Source of the DNA: Lutimonas halocynthiae | GTDB taxonomy: Bacteria > Bacteroidota > Bacteroidia > Flavobacteriales > Flavobacteriaceae | Direction of reading: 5' to 3' | NCBI RefSeq assembly: GCF_030409835.1 | Contig: NZ_JAUFQO010000004.1 | Span: 496,001 to 560,000, forward strand | Length of the DNA stretch: 64,000 nt | In this document: positions 29,939-39,488 of the stretch, piece by piece | Layout: the number at the start of each line of letters is the position of its first letter | Numbering within the stretch: the first letter of the stretch is position 1 | Program-made: the position numbers and the translations under genes | Notes under the pieces: model-generated | What the model saw: only the letters and a program-made list of their open reading frames with translations | What the model was told of the DNA's origin: nothing | Databases searched by the model: none

Positions 29939-30424
29939 ATGGCCAAGGTTGGAATAATCATGGGTAGCGATTCAGATCTACCAATTATGCGAGAAGCAAT
30001 CGAAATTCTAGAAAGTTTTGAGATAGAAACTGAGGTTGATATTGTTTCCGCGCATCGTACACCTGAAAAACTATACAGCTATGCAACTGAGGCACACAAA
30101 AGAGGTATTCACGTAATTATAGCTGGTGCCGGTGGCGCTGCTCATTTACCTGGAATGGTCGCTTCGATGAGCCCTTTGCCAGTCATTGGAGTTCCGGTAA
30201 AATCAAGAAATTCTATCGACGGATGGGATTCGGTTCTTTCTATTTTACAAATGCCTGGAGGTGTACCTGTAGCAACCGTTGCCTTAGACGGTGCAAAAAA
30301 CGCAGGCATCCTTGCCGCACAGATAATAGGCACAGCAGATAAGACAATTCAGAATAAAATTATCTCGTATAAAGAAGGCCTAAAAGAGAAAGTAATTAAA
30401 GCTTCTGAAGGAATAAAGAAATAG
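29939..30424 (+). CDS. purE: N5-carboxyaminoimidazole ribonucleotide mutase
   Basis: Class I PurE converts N5-CAIR to CAIR in purine synthesis. It is 161 residues, with the active-site loops IMGSDSDLPIM (about residues 7-17) and VSAHRTPEKLY (40-50), and IIAGAGGAAHLPGMVAS. This class needs a PurK partner, which is not adjacent here. The next gene, an M3 peptidase, starts 94 bases later. Confidence 0.96.
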   Translation: MAKVGIIMGSDSDLPIMREAIEILESFEIETEVDIVSAHRTPEKLYSYATEAHKRGIHVIIAGAGGAAHLPGMVASMSPLPVIGVPVKSRNSIDGWDSVLSILQMPGGVPVATVALDGAKNAGILAAQIIGTADKTIQNKIISYKEGLKEKVIKASEGIKK

Positions 30425-30518
30425 ATTTCTCTATCAATTCTACCCACTTATTTTTAGTGCTATTAACTGACAATCAAATTTTCAATGCCCTACAAAGGGT
30501 ATCAAATAATTTATAATT

Positions 30519-32549
30519 ATGAACAACCCACTACTGAAAAATTTCGATACGCCTTACGAATCAGCTCCTTTTTCAAAGATTAAAAACGAATATTTTGTAC
30601 CTGCATTTGAAGCAGCCATCAAAGAAGCGAAACTTGAAATTGATCAGATTGTATCTAATGACGAAGAAGCCAGTTTTGAAAACACCTTGGTTCCTTTAGA
30701 ATTTTCGGGCAACAAACTCAACAGAATTTCAAGTATATTTTTCAACCTTAATGCAGCAGAAACCAATGATGAAATACAGGGTATCGCCCAACAGGTTTCT
30801 CCTATGCTCAGCGAATTTTCCAATGACATTCGACTGAATGTATCCTTATTCAAAAAAATTGAAAAAGTTTATAAGAACAGAGATTCATTCAATCTCAATG
30901 CTGAAGAAAAAATGTTGCTTGAAAAGAATTATAAAGCCTTTATAAGAAATGGCTCAAATCTCAGTGAAGGGGATAAACAAATCTTGAGAGAAATCGACAT
31001 GAGTAAATCCAAACTAGGATTGAAATTTGGTGAGAATGTTCTGGCTGAAACAAATGATTTTGAGTTGGTCTTAAATGATAAAGCCGACCTTGCAGGTTTA
31101 CCCGATGGAGTTATAGAAGCGGCAAGAATGCTTGCAGATGAAAAAAAAATTGAGGGATGGGTTTTTACCTTAGATTATCCAAGCTATATCCCTTTTATGA
31201 CCTATGCAGATAATAGGAAATTGAGGGAGCAATTAGCCAAGGTTTTTGGCTCTAGAGCTATGAAAAACAATGAGCATGACAACCAACAAAATGTTATTGA
31301 CATTGTTAAAACAAGGCATCAAAGGGCAAATTTACTCGGTTATAAATCACATGCTCATTATGTATTGGAAGAACGAATGGCTGAAGAACCTGAAAAAGTA
31401 ACAGAATTTCTTCATAAACTATTAGCTAAAGCCAAACCAGCAGCTATAAAACAATTTGAACTAATCAAAGAAATGGCCCAAAAAGACGGCATTGATACCG
31501 TTGAAAAATGGGACGGATCTTATTATGCCGAGAAACTAAAAAAAGCCTTATTTGCCTTAGATGATGAGCAATTAAAGCCTTATTTTAAATTGGAGAATGT
31601 CATACAAGGTGTTTTTGATATTTCAGGAAAATTGTATGACCTGCATTTTGAAGCCATAACTGATGTTGACACATATCACGAAGATGTGAAAACGTACAGG
31701 GTCACCGATTCAAATGGGGAGTATGTAGCGCTTTTTTACGCTGATTTCTTCCCTAGAAAAGGAAAAAGAAATGGGGCTTGGATGACGAGTTACAAAGCGC
31801 AATGGAAGGTAGAAGAACTCAATTCGCGACCTCATATTTCTATCGTTTGTAATTTCACTAAACCAACTACCTCGAAGCCTTCTTTGTTAACTTTTAACGA
31901 GGTCACTACCTTATTTCACGAATTCGGACATGCTTTACACGGGATGTTGGCTAATACTACTTTTCCCAACTTGTCTGGAACTAATGTTTACTGGGATTTC
32001 GTAGAGCTACCAAGTCAGATTTTAGAAAACTGGTGTTATGAAAAAGAGGCCTTAGAATTATTTGCCAAACACTATCAGACTGGTGAAGTGATTCCTATGG
32101 ACCTGGTGCAAAAAATAAAAGATTCTTCAAACTTTTTGGAAGGCATTGCAACGCTAAGACAACTAAGTTTTGGGATGCTTGACATGGCTTACCATGCTCA
32201 TGATCCAAGCGAGCTTAAAAATGTAAAAGAATTTGAAAAGGAAGCCTTTGCTGACACCCAATTATATCCGGATGTTGAAGAGAATTGCATGAGTACTGCC
32301 TTTTCGCATATTTTTCAAGGTGGCTATTCTGCTGGATATTATAGTTACAAATGGGCTGAAGTCTTGGATGCAGATGCTTTTGAAGCGTTTAAAGAGCGTA
32401 GTCTGTTTGACAAAGAAACCGCGACAAAATTCAAAAATAATATCCTAAGCAAGGGTGGAACTGAGAAACCAATGGCGCTTTATAAAAAATTCAGAGGCAA
32501 AGAACCTAGTGTCGATGCCTTATTGAAACGAGCCGGTTTACTCGAATAA
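30519..32549 (+). CDS. M3-family oligopeptidase (Dcp/OpdA-like)
   Basis: A 676-residue zinc oligopeptidase. The catalytic HEFGHALHG motif begins at His467, with Glu468 and His471; the third ligand region WDFVELPSQILENWC follows. No signal peptide is visible, so it probably acts in the cytoplasm on short peptides. The family contains dipeptidyl carboxypeptidase and oligopeptidase A; the sequence alone does not separate these. Confidence 0.93.
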   Translation: MNNPLLKNFDTPYESAPFSKIKNEYFVPAFEAAIKEAKLEIDQIVSNDEEASFENTLVPLEFSGNKLNRISSIFFNLNAAETNDEIQGIAQQVSPMLSEFSNDIRLNVSLFKKIEKVYKNRDSFNLNAEEKMLLEKNYKAFIRNGSNLSEGDKQILREIDMSKSKLGLKFGENVLAETNDFELVLNDKADLAGLPDGVIEAARMLADEKKIEGWVFTLDYPSYIPFMTYADNRKLREQLAKVFGSRAMKNNEHDNQQNVIDIVKTRHQRANLLGYKSHAHYVLEERMAEEPEKVTEFLHKLLAKAKPAAIKQFELIKEMAQKDGIDTVEKWDGSYYAEKLKKALFALDDEQLKPYFKLENVIQGVFDISGKLYDLHFEAITDVDTYHEDVKTYRVTDSNGEYVALFYADFFPRKGKRNGAWMTSYKAQWKVEELNSRPHISIVCNFTKPTTSKPSLLTFNEVTTLFHEFGHALHGMLANTTFPNLSGTNVYWDFVELPSQILENWCYEKEALELFAKHYQTGEVIPMDLVQKIKDSSNFLEGIATLRQLSFGMLDMAYHAHDPSELKNVKEFEKEAFADTQLYPDVEENCMSTAFSHIFQGGYSAGYYSYKWAEVLDADAFEAFKERSLFDKETATKFKNNILSKGGTEKPMALYKKFRGKEPSVDALLKRAGLLE

Positions 32550-32660
32550 TAAAAACCTATTTAAAACATGCTTGTTTTGTAATATTTCAATTGCTCTCAT
32601 GAGAACGACAAATCTCTTAAATCATTGGATCAATCCTTTCTTATATAGATTGAAATATCT

Positions 32661-32668
32661 TATTTTTG
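32661..32668 (+). promoter_or_regulatory. -7 promoter element for lpd
   Basis: TATTTTTG followed by CA, a perfect TAnnTTTG match 25 bases before the start codon. Confidence 0.55.
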
Positions 32669-32693
32669 CATGCATTAAAATCGAAAACCGCTT

Positions 32694-34097
32694 ATGAAAT
32701 CATATGATGTTACCGTAATTGGATCTGGTCCTGGAGGATATGTTGCTGCAATTAGATGTGCGCAATTAGGTTTAAAAACTGCCTTAGTTGAAAAATATAA
32801 CACCCTTGGAGGCACTTGCCTTAATGTTGGTTGTATTCCAAGTAAAGCGCTTCTTGATTCCTCTCATCATTATGAAGATGCCGTAAAGCATTTTGACACG
32901 CATGGAATAGAAATTCCGGGTGAAATCAAAGTGAATTTAGAGAAAATGATTGCTAGAAAGCAAGCGGTGGTTGACCAGACTACGGGTGGTATAGATTTCT
33001 TAATGAAGAAAAACAAAATTGATGTCTTTCACGGGCTTGGAAGTTTTAAAGATGCTACACATATTGTGATTAGTAAAGAAGACAAAAGCGCTGAAGAAAT
33101 CGAATCAAAAAACACAATTATTGCTACAGGAAGTAAGCCTTCTAACCTTCCATTTATTGAGCTCGACAAAGAACGAATCATCACCTCGACTGAGGCTTTA
33201 AAATTGAAAGAAGTCCCTAAACATATGGTTGTAATCGGTGGCGGCGTAATTGGTCTTGAGCTTGGTCAGGTTTATAAAAGATTAGGGGCCGAAGTAACTG
33301 TAGTTGAATACATGGACCGTATCATTCCAACAATGGATGCTGGTCTTTCAAAAGAGCTAACCAAGGTCTTAAAAAAACAAAAATTTAAGATCAATGTTTC
33401 TCACAAAGTAAAAGCTGTTAGTAGAAAAGGTAATGAAGTAATCGTGCTGGCAGATGATAAAAAAGGAAACGAAGTTGAAATAAAGGGTGATTATTGCCTT
33501 GTTTCAGTAGGTAGAAGCGCTTATACAGATGGTCTTGGTCTTGATGCTGCGGGTATCGTGGCAAACAATAGAGGTCAGATTGAAGTGAATGATCACCTTC
33601 AAACAAATATTCCGAATATTTATGCCATTGGAGATGTTATCAGAGGGGCTATGCTTGCGCATAAAGCGGAAGAAGAAGGTACAATGGCTGCAGAAATTAT
33701 AGCAGGCCAAAAACCACATATAGATTATAACCTAATTCCAGGTGTTGTTTATACCTGGCCTGAAGTGGCTTCGGTTGGCAAGACAGAAGCCCAACTTAAG
33801 GACGCTGGTATTGATTATAAAATGGGAAGTTTTCCAATGAGGGCTTTAGGAAGAGCAAGAGCCAGTATGGATATTGATGGTTTGGTGAAAGTATTAGCAG
33901 ATGCTAAGACTGATGAAATTCTTGGTGTGCACATGATTGGAGCAAGAGCTGCTGACATGATTGCTGAAGCCGTGGTTGCCATGGAATTCAGAGCTTCAAG
34001 TGAAGATGTGGCCAGAATGTCTCATGCCCATCCAACTTTTACTGAGGCCATTAAGGAAGCTTGTCTGGCAGTTGACGGAAGGGCACTTCACAGTTAA
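32694..34097 (+). CDS. lpdA: dihydrolipoyl dehydrogenase
   Basis: The E3 flavoprotein of 2-oxoacid dehydrogenase and glycine cleavage complexes; it reoxidises dihydrolipoamide with NAD+. It is 467 residues: FAD-binding GSGPGGYVAA, redox disulfide in GGTCLNVGCIPSKALL (about residues 40-55), NAD-binding GGGVIGLELGQVYKRLGAEVTVVE, and the C-terminal HAHPTFTEAI catalytic His-Glu pair. The E1/E2 genes are not adjacent. Confidence 0.96.
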   Translation: MKSYDVTVIGSGPGGYVAAIRCAQLGLKTALVEKYNTLGGTCLNVGCIPSKALLDSSHHYEDAVKHFDTHGIEIPGEIKVNLEKMIARKQAVVDQTTGGIDFLMKKNKIDVFHGLGSFKDATHIVISKEDKSAEEIESKNTIIATGSKPSNLPFIELDKERIITSTEALKLKEVPKHMVVIGGGVIGLELGQVYKRLGAEVTVVEYMDRIIPTMDAGLSKELTKVLKKQKFKINVSHKVKAVSRKGNEVIVLADDKKGNEVEIKGDYCLVSVGRSAYTDGLGLDAAGIVANNRGQIEVNDHLQTNIPNIYAIGDVIRGAMLAHKAEEEGTMAAEIIAGQKPHIDYNLIPGVVYTWPEVASVGKTEAQLKDAGIDYKMGSFPMRALGRARASMDIDGLVKVLADAKTDEILGVHMIGARAADMIAEAVVAMEFRASSEDVARMSHAHPTFTEAIKEACLAVDGRALHS

Positions 34098-34172
34098 TTT
34101 TTTTTAGAAATATTGATCTGAGTTGTAATTATTTTATTGGTGTTAAAAAACACACCTACTACCCCCAAAAAT

Positions 34173-36542
34173 ATGAATAAATTACCTATCCTGTTTCTAT
34201 TGTTTACGTCACTGATGTGGTCTCAGAACAATTTTTCTATCAGCGGTACTATAAAAGACCAAAGTAATGGCGAAACCCTATTTGGTGCAACTGTTTTTAT
34301 TTTAGATTCCTCGATCGGCACAACAACCAACGAATATGGATTCTATTCCATAACGGCTCCAGAAGGAAATTACACTATTGTCGTTTCTTATATGGGTTTT
34401 GATGACGTCATAAAAGAGATCGAATTAAATAGTGATCAAAACCTCAACATTGAGGTCACAGAAAGCAGCACCCAACTAAACGAAATAGTTCTAAAAACGG
34501 AGGATTCTGAAGATATCAGCCTGCGAAAACCACAAATGAGTGTTTCAAAACTTAATGTTGCAACGATAAAACAAATGCCAGCAGTATTAGGAGAAGTAGA
34601 CATTATTAAATCCATTCAATTATTACCTGGTGTTACCAATAATGGTGAAGGCTCAAGCGGTTTTAATGTAAGGGGTGGTTCAGTAGATCAAAACCTTGTT
34701 CTTCTGGATGAAACGATTATTTATAATACTTCTCATTTACTTGGTTTTTTCTCCATTTTCAATTCAGACGCCATAAAGGATATCAAATTATACAAAGGTA
34801 ATATCCCGGCAAGATTTGGCGGGCGGGCCTCTTCAGTGCTTGACGTAAGGCAAAAAGATGGCAATAGTAAAAAATTCGTGATGACAGGTGGTATAGGAAC
34901 GGTTTCAAGCAGGCTGGCTATTGAAGCACCAATTGTGAAGGATAGAAGTTCTTTTTTGATAGCAGGTCGTGGTTCATATGCACATTTGTTTCTGAAGTTC
35001 GATGAGGATTTAAAAGATAACAGCGCTTATTTTTATGATCTGAACCTGAAAACCAATTTTGAGATCAATGAAAATAACCAATTGTTTCTCTCAGGATACT
35101 TTGGTCGTGATGTGTTTAAATTCAATGAAAATTTCAATAGTTCTTATGGGAACTCTTCTGGAAACCTAAGATGGAACCATGTTTTTAATGACAAAATATT
35201 TTCTAATCTATCTGTTAACTACAGTAAATACGATTATCAATTAGAGATTAATGCTTTCGAATTTGACTGGATCTCACAAATTGACAACTATAATGTGAAG
35301 TATGCACTTAGTTACTATATCAATAATGATATTACACTTGATTTTGGTATCAATGGCATACATTATCTTTTTAACCCTGGTATCATAAGTCCAACTTCTG
35401 AAACCTCAGGGATAAATTATTTAAAACTAGATCAAAAAACCGCCATTGAAGGAGGGATATATGCAGGTGTTGAGCACAGAATTTCTCCTAAGCTATCACT
35501 GCAATACGGTTTAAGGTACAGTGACTTTGCCAGATTGGGTGGTCAGGCAATCGTCAATTATGAAAATGACCAACCTGTTGTTTACAATGAGGTATTAGGA
35601 ATCTACGAGAGAGGAACTCCTGTAGGAGCAACTGATTATGAGAAAGGTGATGTGATCAATTCATTTGGAAACTTAGAACCTCGATTGGCATTCTCGTATC
35701 AGCTAAACGAATCATCTTCTGTCAAGGCAGGATATTCAAGAGTTGCCCAATACATCCACCTGATCTCTAATACAACCTCAGTGACCCCCTTAGACGTATG
35801 GGCGCCAAGCGGACCCTATATTGAACCTCAGCTGTCAAACCAATATGCTGTTGGCTACTTTAGAAAACTCAGAGACAACAACTACTCAATTGAGATAGAG
35901 GCTTATTACAAGGATATTGAAAATAGGATCGACTATATAGATGGTTCTGATCTCATAGGAAACAATACCATAGAAACTGAAATTCTAAATGGAGAATCTA
36001 AGGCTTATGGGCTTGAATTTTTACTGCGCAAGACGAAAGGTAGTTTTACCGGATGGCTGGCCTATACCTGGTCAAAATCTGAACAACGCACACCTGGAGG
36101 TAATGCTGGTGGTCCTGGGATTAATGATGGTAATTGGTATTATACCCCCTATGACAGAACTCATGATTTTTCATTTACAGGAACTTATAGGTTAAACAAC
36201 AAATGGAGGTTTTCTGCGAATATCATTTACCAAACTGGAAGGCCCGTAACCTACCCTGACGGGCAATACGAATATGAAGGCTTATCGATAGCGAGTTATT
36301 CTGACAGAAATTCTGACAGGTTACCTGCCTATCATAGAATAGATGTATCGGCTATCCTCGTTCCTGGAAAACCAAATAAGAAATGGAAAGGAGAATGGGT
36401 ATTCGGTATTTATAATATTTATAATCGCAGGAATGCGGCCTCTATTTCCTTTTCCCAAAATCGGGAAACGGGCTTAAATGAAGCAACAAGAACAGCCATT
36501 TTTGGTATTGTTCCATCTGTAACGTATAATTTTAAATTTTAG
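34173..36542 (+). CDS. TonB-dependent receptor with carboxypeptidase-like domain
   Basis: Started at the ATG at 34173 it is 789 residues with a clean signal peptide (LFTSLMWSQ). A carboxypeptidase-like regulatory domain follows at about 20-105 (ISGTIKDQSNGETLFGATV), then a plug (VRGGSVDQNLVLLDE, NIPARFGGRASSVLDV) and a barrel ending FGIVPSVTYNFKF. It is followed 4 bases later by a DUF4249 lipoprotein, a common Bacteroidota pairing. Substrate unknown. Confidence 0.9.
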   Translation: MNKLPILFLLFTSLMWSQNNFSISGTIKDQSNGETLFGATVFILDSSIGTTTNEYGFYSITAPEGNYTIVVSYMGFDDVIKEIELNSDQNLNIEVTESSTQLNEIVLKTEDSEDISLRKPQMSVSKLNVATIKQMPAVLGEVDIIKSIQLLPGVTNNGEGSSGFNVRGGSVDQNLVLLDETIIYNTSHLLGFFSIFNSDAIKDIKLYKGNIPARFGGRASSVLDVRQKDGNSKKFVMTGGIGTVSSRLAIEAPIVKDRSSFLIAGRGSYAHLFLKFDEDLKDNSAYFYDLNLKTNFEINENNQLFLSGYFGRDVFKFNENFNSSYGNSSGNLRWNHVFNDKIFSNLSVNYSKYDYQLEINAFEFDWISQIDNYNVKYALSYYINNDITLDFGINGIHYLFNPGIISPTSETSGINYLKLDQKTAIEGGIYAGVEHRISPKLSLQYGLRYSDFARLGGQAIVNYENDQPVVYNEVLGIYERGTPVGATDYEKGDVINSFGNLEPRLAFSYQLNESSSVKAGYSRVAQYIHLISNTTSVTPLDVWAPSGPYIEPQLSNQYAVGYFRKLRDNNYSIEIEAYYKDIENRIDYIDGSDLIGNNTIETEILNGESKAYGLEFLLRKTKGSFTGWLAYTWSKSEQRTPGGNAGGPGINDGNWYYTPYDRTHDFSFTGTYRLNNKWRFSANIIYQTGRPVTYPDGQYEYEGLSIASYSDRNSDRLPAYHRIDVSAILVPGKPNKKWKGEWVFGIYNIYNRRNAASISFSQNRETGLNEATRTAIFGIVPSVTYNFKF

Positions 36543-36546
36543 GCAA

Positions 36547-37389
36547 ATGAAAAGTTATATTTTAAAACTAAGTTTTGCAATCAGCCTTCTTTTTATGTCT
36601 TGTACTGACGTAATCGATGTTGAAGTGCCCGAGGCTGCACCCAGACTTGTAGTAGAAGCATCTCTCGACTGGGAAAAAGGGACCCCAGGCAATTCACAAG
36701 TAATCAAGTTGAGTATGTCTACTCCTTATTTTGACAATTTACTTGAAACACCTGTATCTGGTGCAAGCGTGAAAGTAATTAATAACAACGACCAATCAGA
36801 AGTGGTATTCACTGATCTGAATAATGGCAATTATGCCACTGAGCTTTTTGTTCCTATTATGGGCCAATCCTATACACTCATGGTAATCTATGATGAGGAA
36901 CTTTATCTCGCTTCAGAAACCATGACTCCCGTTACAGACATCACCGAAGTTTATCAATCAAGAGAAAATGGATTTGATAAAGAAGCTTTAGAAGTGAATA
37001 TCGAATTTATAGATCCTGAGGGTATTGATAATTATTATTTATCAAAATTTCAACGGAGAGGAGATCCATTTCAAACACTGTTTGACGTAAAAGATGAATT
37101 CACAGATGGAAATAAAATGTCTATCTTCTACGAGAAATTAGAGGATGAAGATGCTGGAGAAATGGAATTTGTACCTGGAGATATTGTAGACATTTCTCTC
37201 CTAGGGCTTTCAGAACCATATTACAATTACATAAAATTGCTGATAGAACAATCACAAAGTGGTGGTCCGTTTAGCACGATTCCAGCTGAGATCAAAGGAA
37301 ATTGCATAAACCAATCAAATCCTGAGAACTATGCATTCGGGTATTTCAGATTATCAGAAGTAGACAAAAAAGTCTATATTTTTCAATAA
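36547..37389 (+). CDS. DUF4249 domain lipoprotein
   Basis: A 280-residue lipoprotein (lipobox LLFMSCTD, Cys19). The N-terminal half has the DUF4249 pattern VEVPEAAPRLVVEASLDWEKG and a beta-rich Ig-like region (PVSGASVKVINNNDQSEVVFTD). It is thought to be a surface partner of the TonB receptor 4 bases upstream, in the manner of a SusD-like lid; that role is inference from pairing. Confidence 0.85.
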   Translation: MKSYILKLSFAISLLFMSCTDVIDVEVPEAAPRLVVEASLDWEKGTPGNSQVIKLSMSTPYFDNLLETPVSGASVKVINNNDQSEVVFTDLNNGNYATELFVPIMGQSYTLMVIYDEELYLASETMTPVTDITEVYQSRENGFDKEALEVNIEFIDPEGIDNYYLSKFQRRGDPFQTLFDVKDEFTDGNKMSIFYEKLEDEDAGEMEFVPGDIVDISLLGLSEPYYNYIKLLIEQSQSGGPFSTIPAEIKGNCINQSNPENYAFGYFRLSEVDKKVYIFQ

Positions 37390-37410
37390 AATTAAAACTT
37401 TCATTTAACT

Positions 37411-38715
37411 GTGAACCGGATCTCAAAAACTGTACCGAATGGTCTATCCGAACTTTCAAAGGAACACGCGTTACAGTGGGCACAACAATTCGATGAATTA
37501 ATCTTCCTGGAATCTAATAAAGACACCCAGGCTGAACAGGAAAAGTACGGTGAAATAGAAGCGATTCTGGCCATTGGAGCTCATGACATTCTTTCTACAG
37601 ATTCAAAAGGTGCTTTTGACAAGCTCAAGCATTTTAAACAAAAGCATAAAGATTTTCTTTTTGGCTACCTCAGTTATGATCTTAAAAACGACACAGAAGA
37701 ACTAAGCTCAACCAACCCTGATCATTTGGATTTCCCTGAAATGTGTTTTTTTCAACCAAAAAAGGTGCTTCTTTGGAAAAATGGTGCGGTTGAATTTTTA
37801 TATTTAGAAGCGTATCAGGATGAGCTAGAAAAAGATATACATGAAATCAGCCAAGCAAATATTGCATTGGATGCCCCTTCAAAAAATTGCCAAATTTCAT
37901 CAAGACTCTCTAAGAAAGACTATTTTGACAAAGTCACTAATGTCTTAAAACACATTCATAGAGGAGACATCTACGAGGTTAATTATTGTCAGGAATTTTA
38001 TGCTGAATCTTGTGAAATCAACACTATTGATGTCTATCAAAAACTAAATCGAATTTCTCAGGCACCATTTGCCAGCTATGTCAAACTCAGCGATAAGTTC
38101 TTGCTGTGCGCCTCTCCCGAAAGATTTGTTAAAAAACAAAATAACAAGATCATTGTGCAACCAATAAAAGGCACAGCGCGACGATTAAGCGATAAAACAG
38201 CAGACAAACAACTTGCTCAATCGTTGGTAAATGACCCCAAAGAAAGAGCTGAAAATATCATGATCGTTGATTTGATAAGAAACGATCTTTCTAAGAACGC
38301 AGTAAAGGGGAGTGTGCATGTTGAAGAATTATGTAAAGTATATTCCTTTAAGCAAGTTCATCAACTCATTTCTACTGTTGTTTGCACCGTAGACAAGGAT
38401 GATAATGACGTTGACATTATCAAGAATTTATTTCCTATGGGCAGTATGACGGGTGCGCCTAAAATTTCTGCTATGGAAATTATTGAAGAAGAAGAACTTA
38501 CAAAAAGAGGTCTTTATTCAGGGGCCGTTGGCTATTTTAGTCCGGAGGGTAATTTTGATTTTAATGTAGTAATCAGAAGCATACTTTACAATGCTTCAAA
38601 AAAGTATGCCTCCTTCTCAGTTGGCAGCGCCATTACTTCTCTATCAGTTATAGAAAATGAATATGAGGAATGCCTTTTAAAGGCAAAAGCCTTGAAAGAG
38701 GCCTTGACAGGTTGA
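37411..38715 (+). CDS. pabB: aminodeoxychorismate synthase component I
   Basis: Makes 4-amino-4-deoxychorismate from chorismate for folate synthesis. It is 434 residues with a C-terminal chorismate-binding domain: VQPIKGTARR, LMIVDLIRNDLSK-like segment (IMIVDLIRNDLSKNAVKG), MGSMTGAPKISAMEII and YSGAVGYFSPEGNFDFNVVIRS. Absence of the regulatory Trp-binding features and the PIKGTARR motif favour PabB over TrpE. The start is GTG at 37411; no ATG lies close by. It converges with the methyltransferase gene with a 2-base gap. Confidence 0.88.
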   Translation: MNRISKTVPNGLSELSKEHALQWAQQFDELIFLESNKDTQAEQEKYGEIEAILAIGAHDILSTDSKGAFDKLKHFKQKHKDFLFGYLSYDLKNDTEELSSTNPDHLDFPEMCFFQPKKVLLWKNGAVEFLYLEAYQDELEKDIHEISQANIALDAPSKNCQISSRLSKKDYFDKVTNVLKHIHRGDIYEVNYCQEFYAESCEINTIDVYQKLNRISQAPFASYVKLSDKFLLCASPERFVKKQNNKIIVQPIKGTARRLSDKTADKQLAQSLVNDPKERAENIMIVDLIRNDLSKNAVKGSVHVEELCKVYSFKQVHQLISTVVCTVDKDDNDVDIIKNLFPMGSMTGAPKISAMEIIEEEELTKRGLYSGAVGYFSPEGNFDFNVVIRSILYNASKKYASFSVGSAITSLSVIENEYEECLLKAKALKEALTG

Positions 38716-38717
38716 CC

Positions 38718-39470
38718 CTATTTTTTGATAGCCATAATTCTTATTCTGCGATAATCTGCATACCATTGCCCATCTTTATAACATGTTGACCTGACCTTGT
38801 CTTGCACTTCAGTTAAGATAGCAGCCTTATCTTTTGTGTCGATTCCATGGAAAAAATGAGTTCCAAACATTTCAATCCAATCTTTTATCCCTTCATTTTT
38901 ACTCTCTAAAAGCGTGGGCCTGTCGTAAAGTTGCGCGAGGTTCACTTCAAAACCAGCATCTTCCAAAAGAGAAGTGTATTCACTTATTCTCGGGAAATAC
39001 CATCTTTCTAAAACGGCATTTTTAATAAATCCATGATTTTTCAAACTCACTTTTAAGGCATCAACAATAGTGGCAACATTTCCATACCCTCCGAATTCAA
39101 CTACCAGCCTTCCTCCTGGCTTCAAGTGATTGAACATATTAGCCGTTGCCGCCTTTTGGTCTTTTACCCAGTGCAAAACAGCATTTGAAAAAATAGCGTC
39201 AAAGGGCTGATCGAACGAAAATGAATCGGCATTCATCTGATAAAAATCTATTCCAGGAAACAATTCCCGAGAGGCTTTGATCATTTCTTCAGAACTGTCG
39301 ATTCCAATTACCGATGCCGACTCCGAAATCTTAGAAGTCAACTGCCCTGACCCGCAACCTAAATCAAGGATTAGTTCTCCTGATTTGGGATTGAGTAAAT
39401 CAATCAGCTGGGAACCATACTGATGGACAAAACCGTGTTTTTCATTATAAAGGTCTACGTTCCATTTCAT
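38718..39470 (-). CDS. class I SAM-dependent methyltransferase
   Basis: A 250-residue Rossmann-fold methyltransferase resembling trans-aconitate 2-methyltransferase. Motif I is LILDLGCGSGQLTSKI (about residues 33-48), the acidic motif II is VIGIDSSEEMIKAS, and post-I is DAIFSNAVLHWVKD. It is the last gene downstream of argH (18-base gap), so it is probably transcribed with the arginine operon, though its link to arginine is not evident. Confidence 0.8.
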   Translation of the reverse strand: MKWNVDLYNEKHGFVHQYGSQLIDLLNPKSGELILDLGCGSGQLTSKISESASVIGIDSSEEMIKASRELFPGIDFYQMNADSFSFDQPFDAIFSNAVLHWVKDQKAATANMFNHLKPGGRLVVEFGGYGNVATIVDALKVSLKNHGFIKNAVLERWYFPRISEYTSLLEDAGFEVNLAQLYDRPTLLESKNEGIKDWIEMFGTHFFHGIDTKDKAAILTEVQDKVRSTCYKDGQWYADYRRIRIMAIKK

Positions 39471-39488
39471 TTTTAACTTCTCAATTAT

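Noticed and set aside
30487-30498. CCCT-ACAA-AGGG hairpin before the M3 peptidase gene
   Set aside because: A 4-bp stem with no T run or other context is too weak to call a terminator or regulator.
32595-32604. TCTCATGAGA palindrome upstream of lpd
   Set aside because: A 10-base palindrome in AT-rich DNA is expected by chance at this frequency; nothing else supports an operator.
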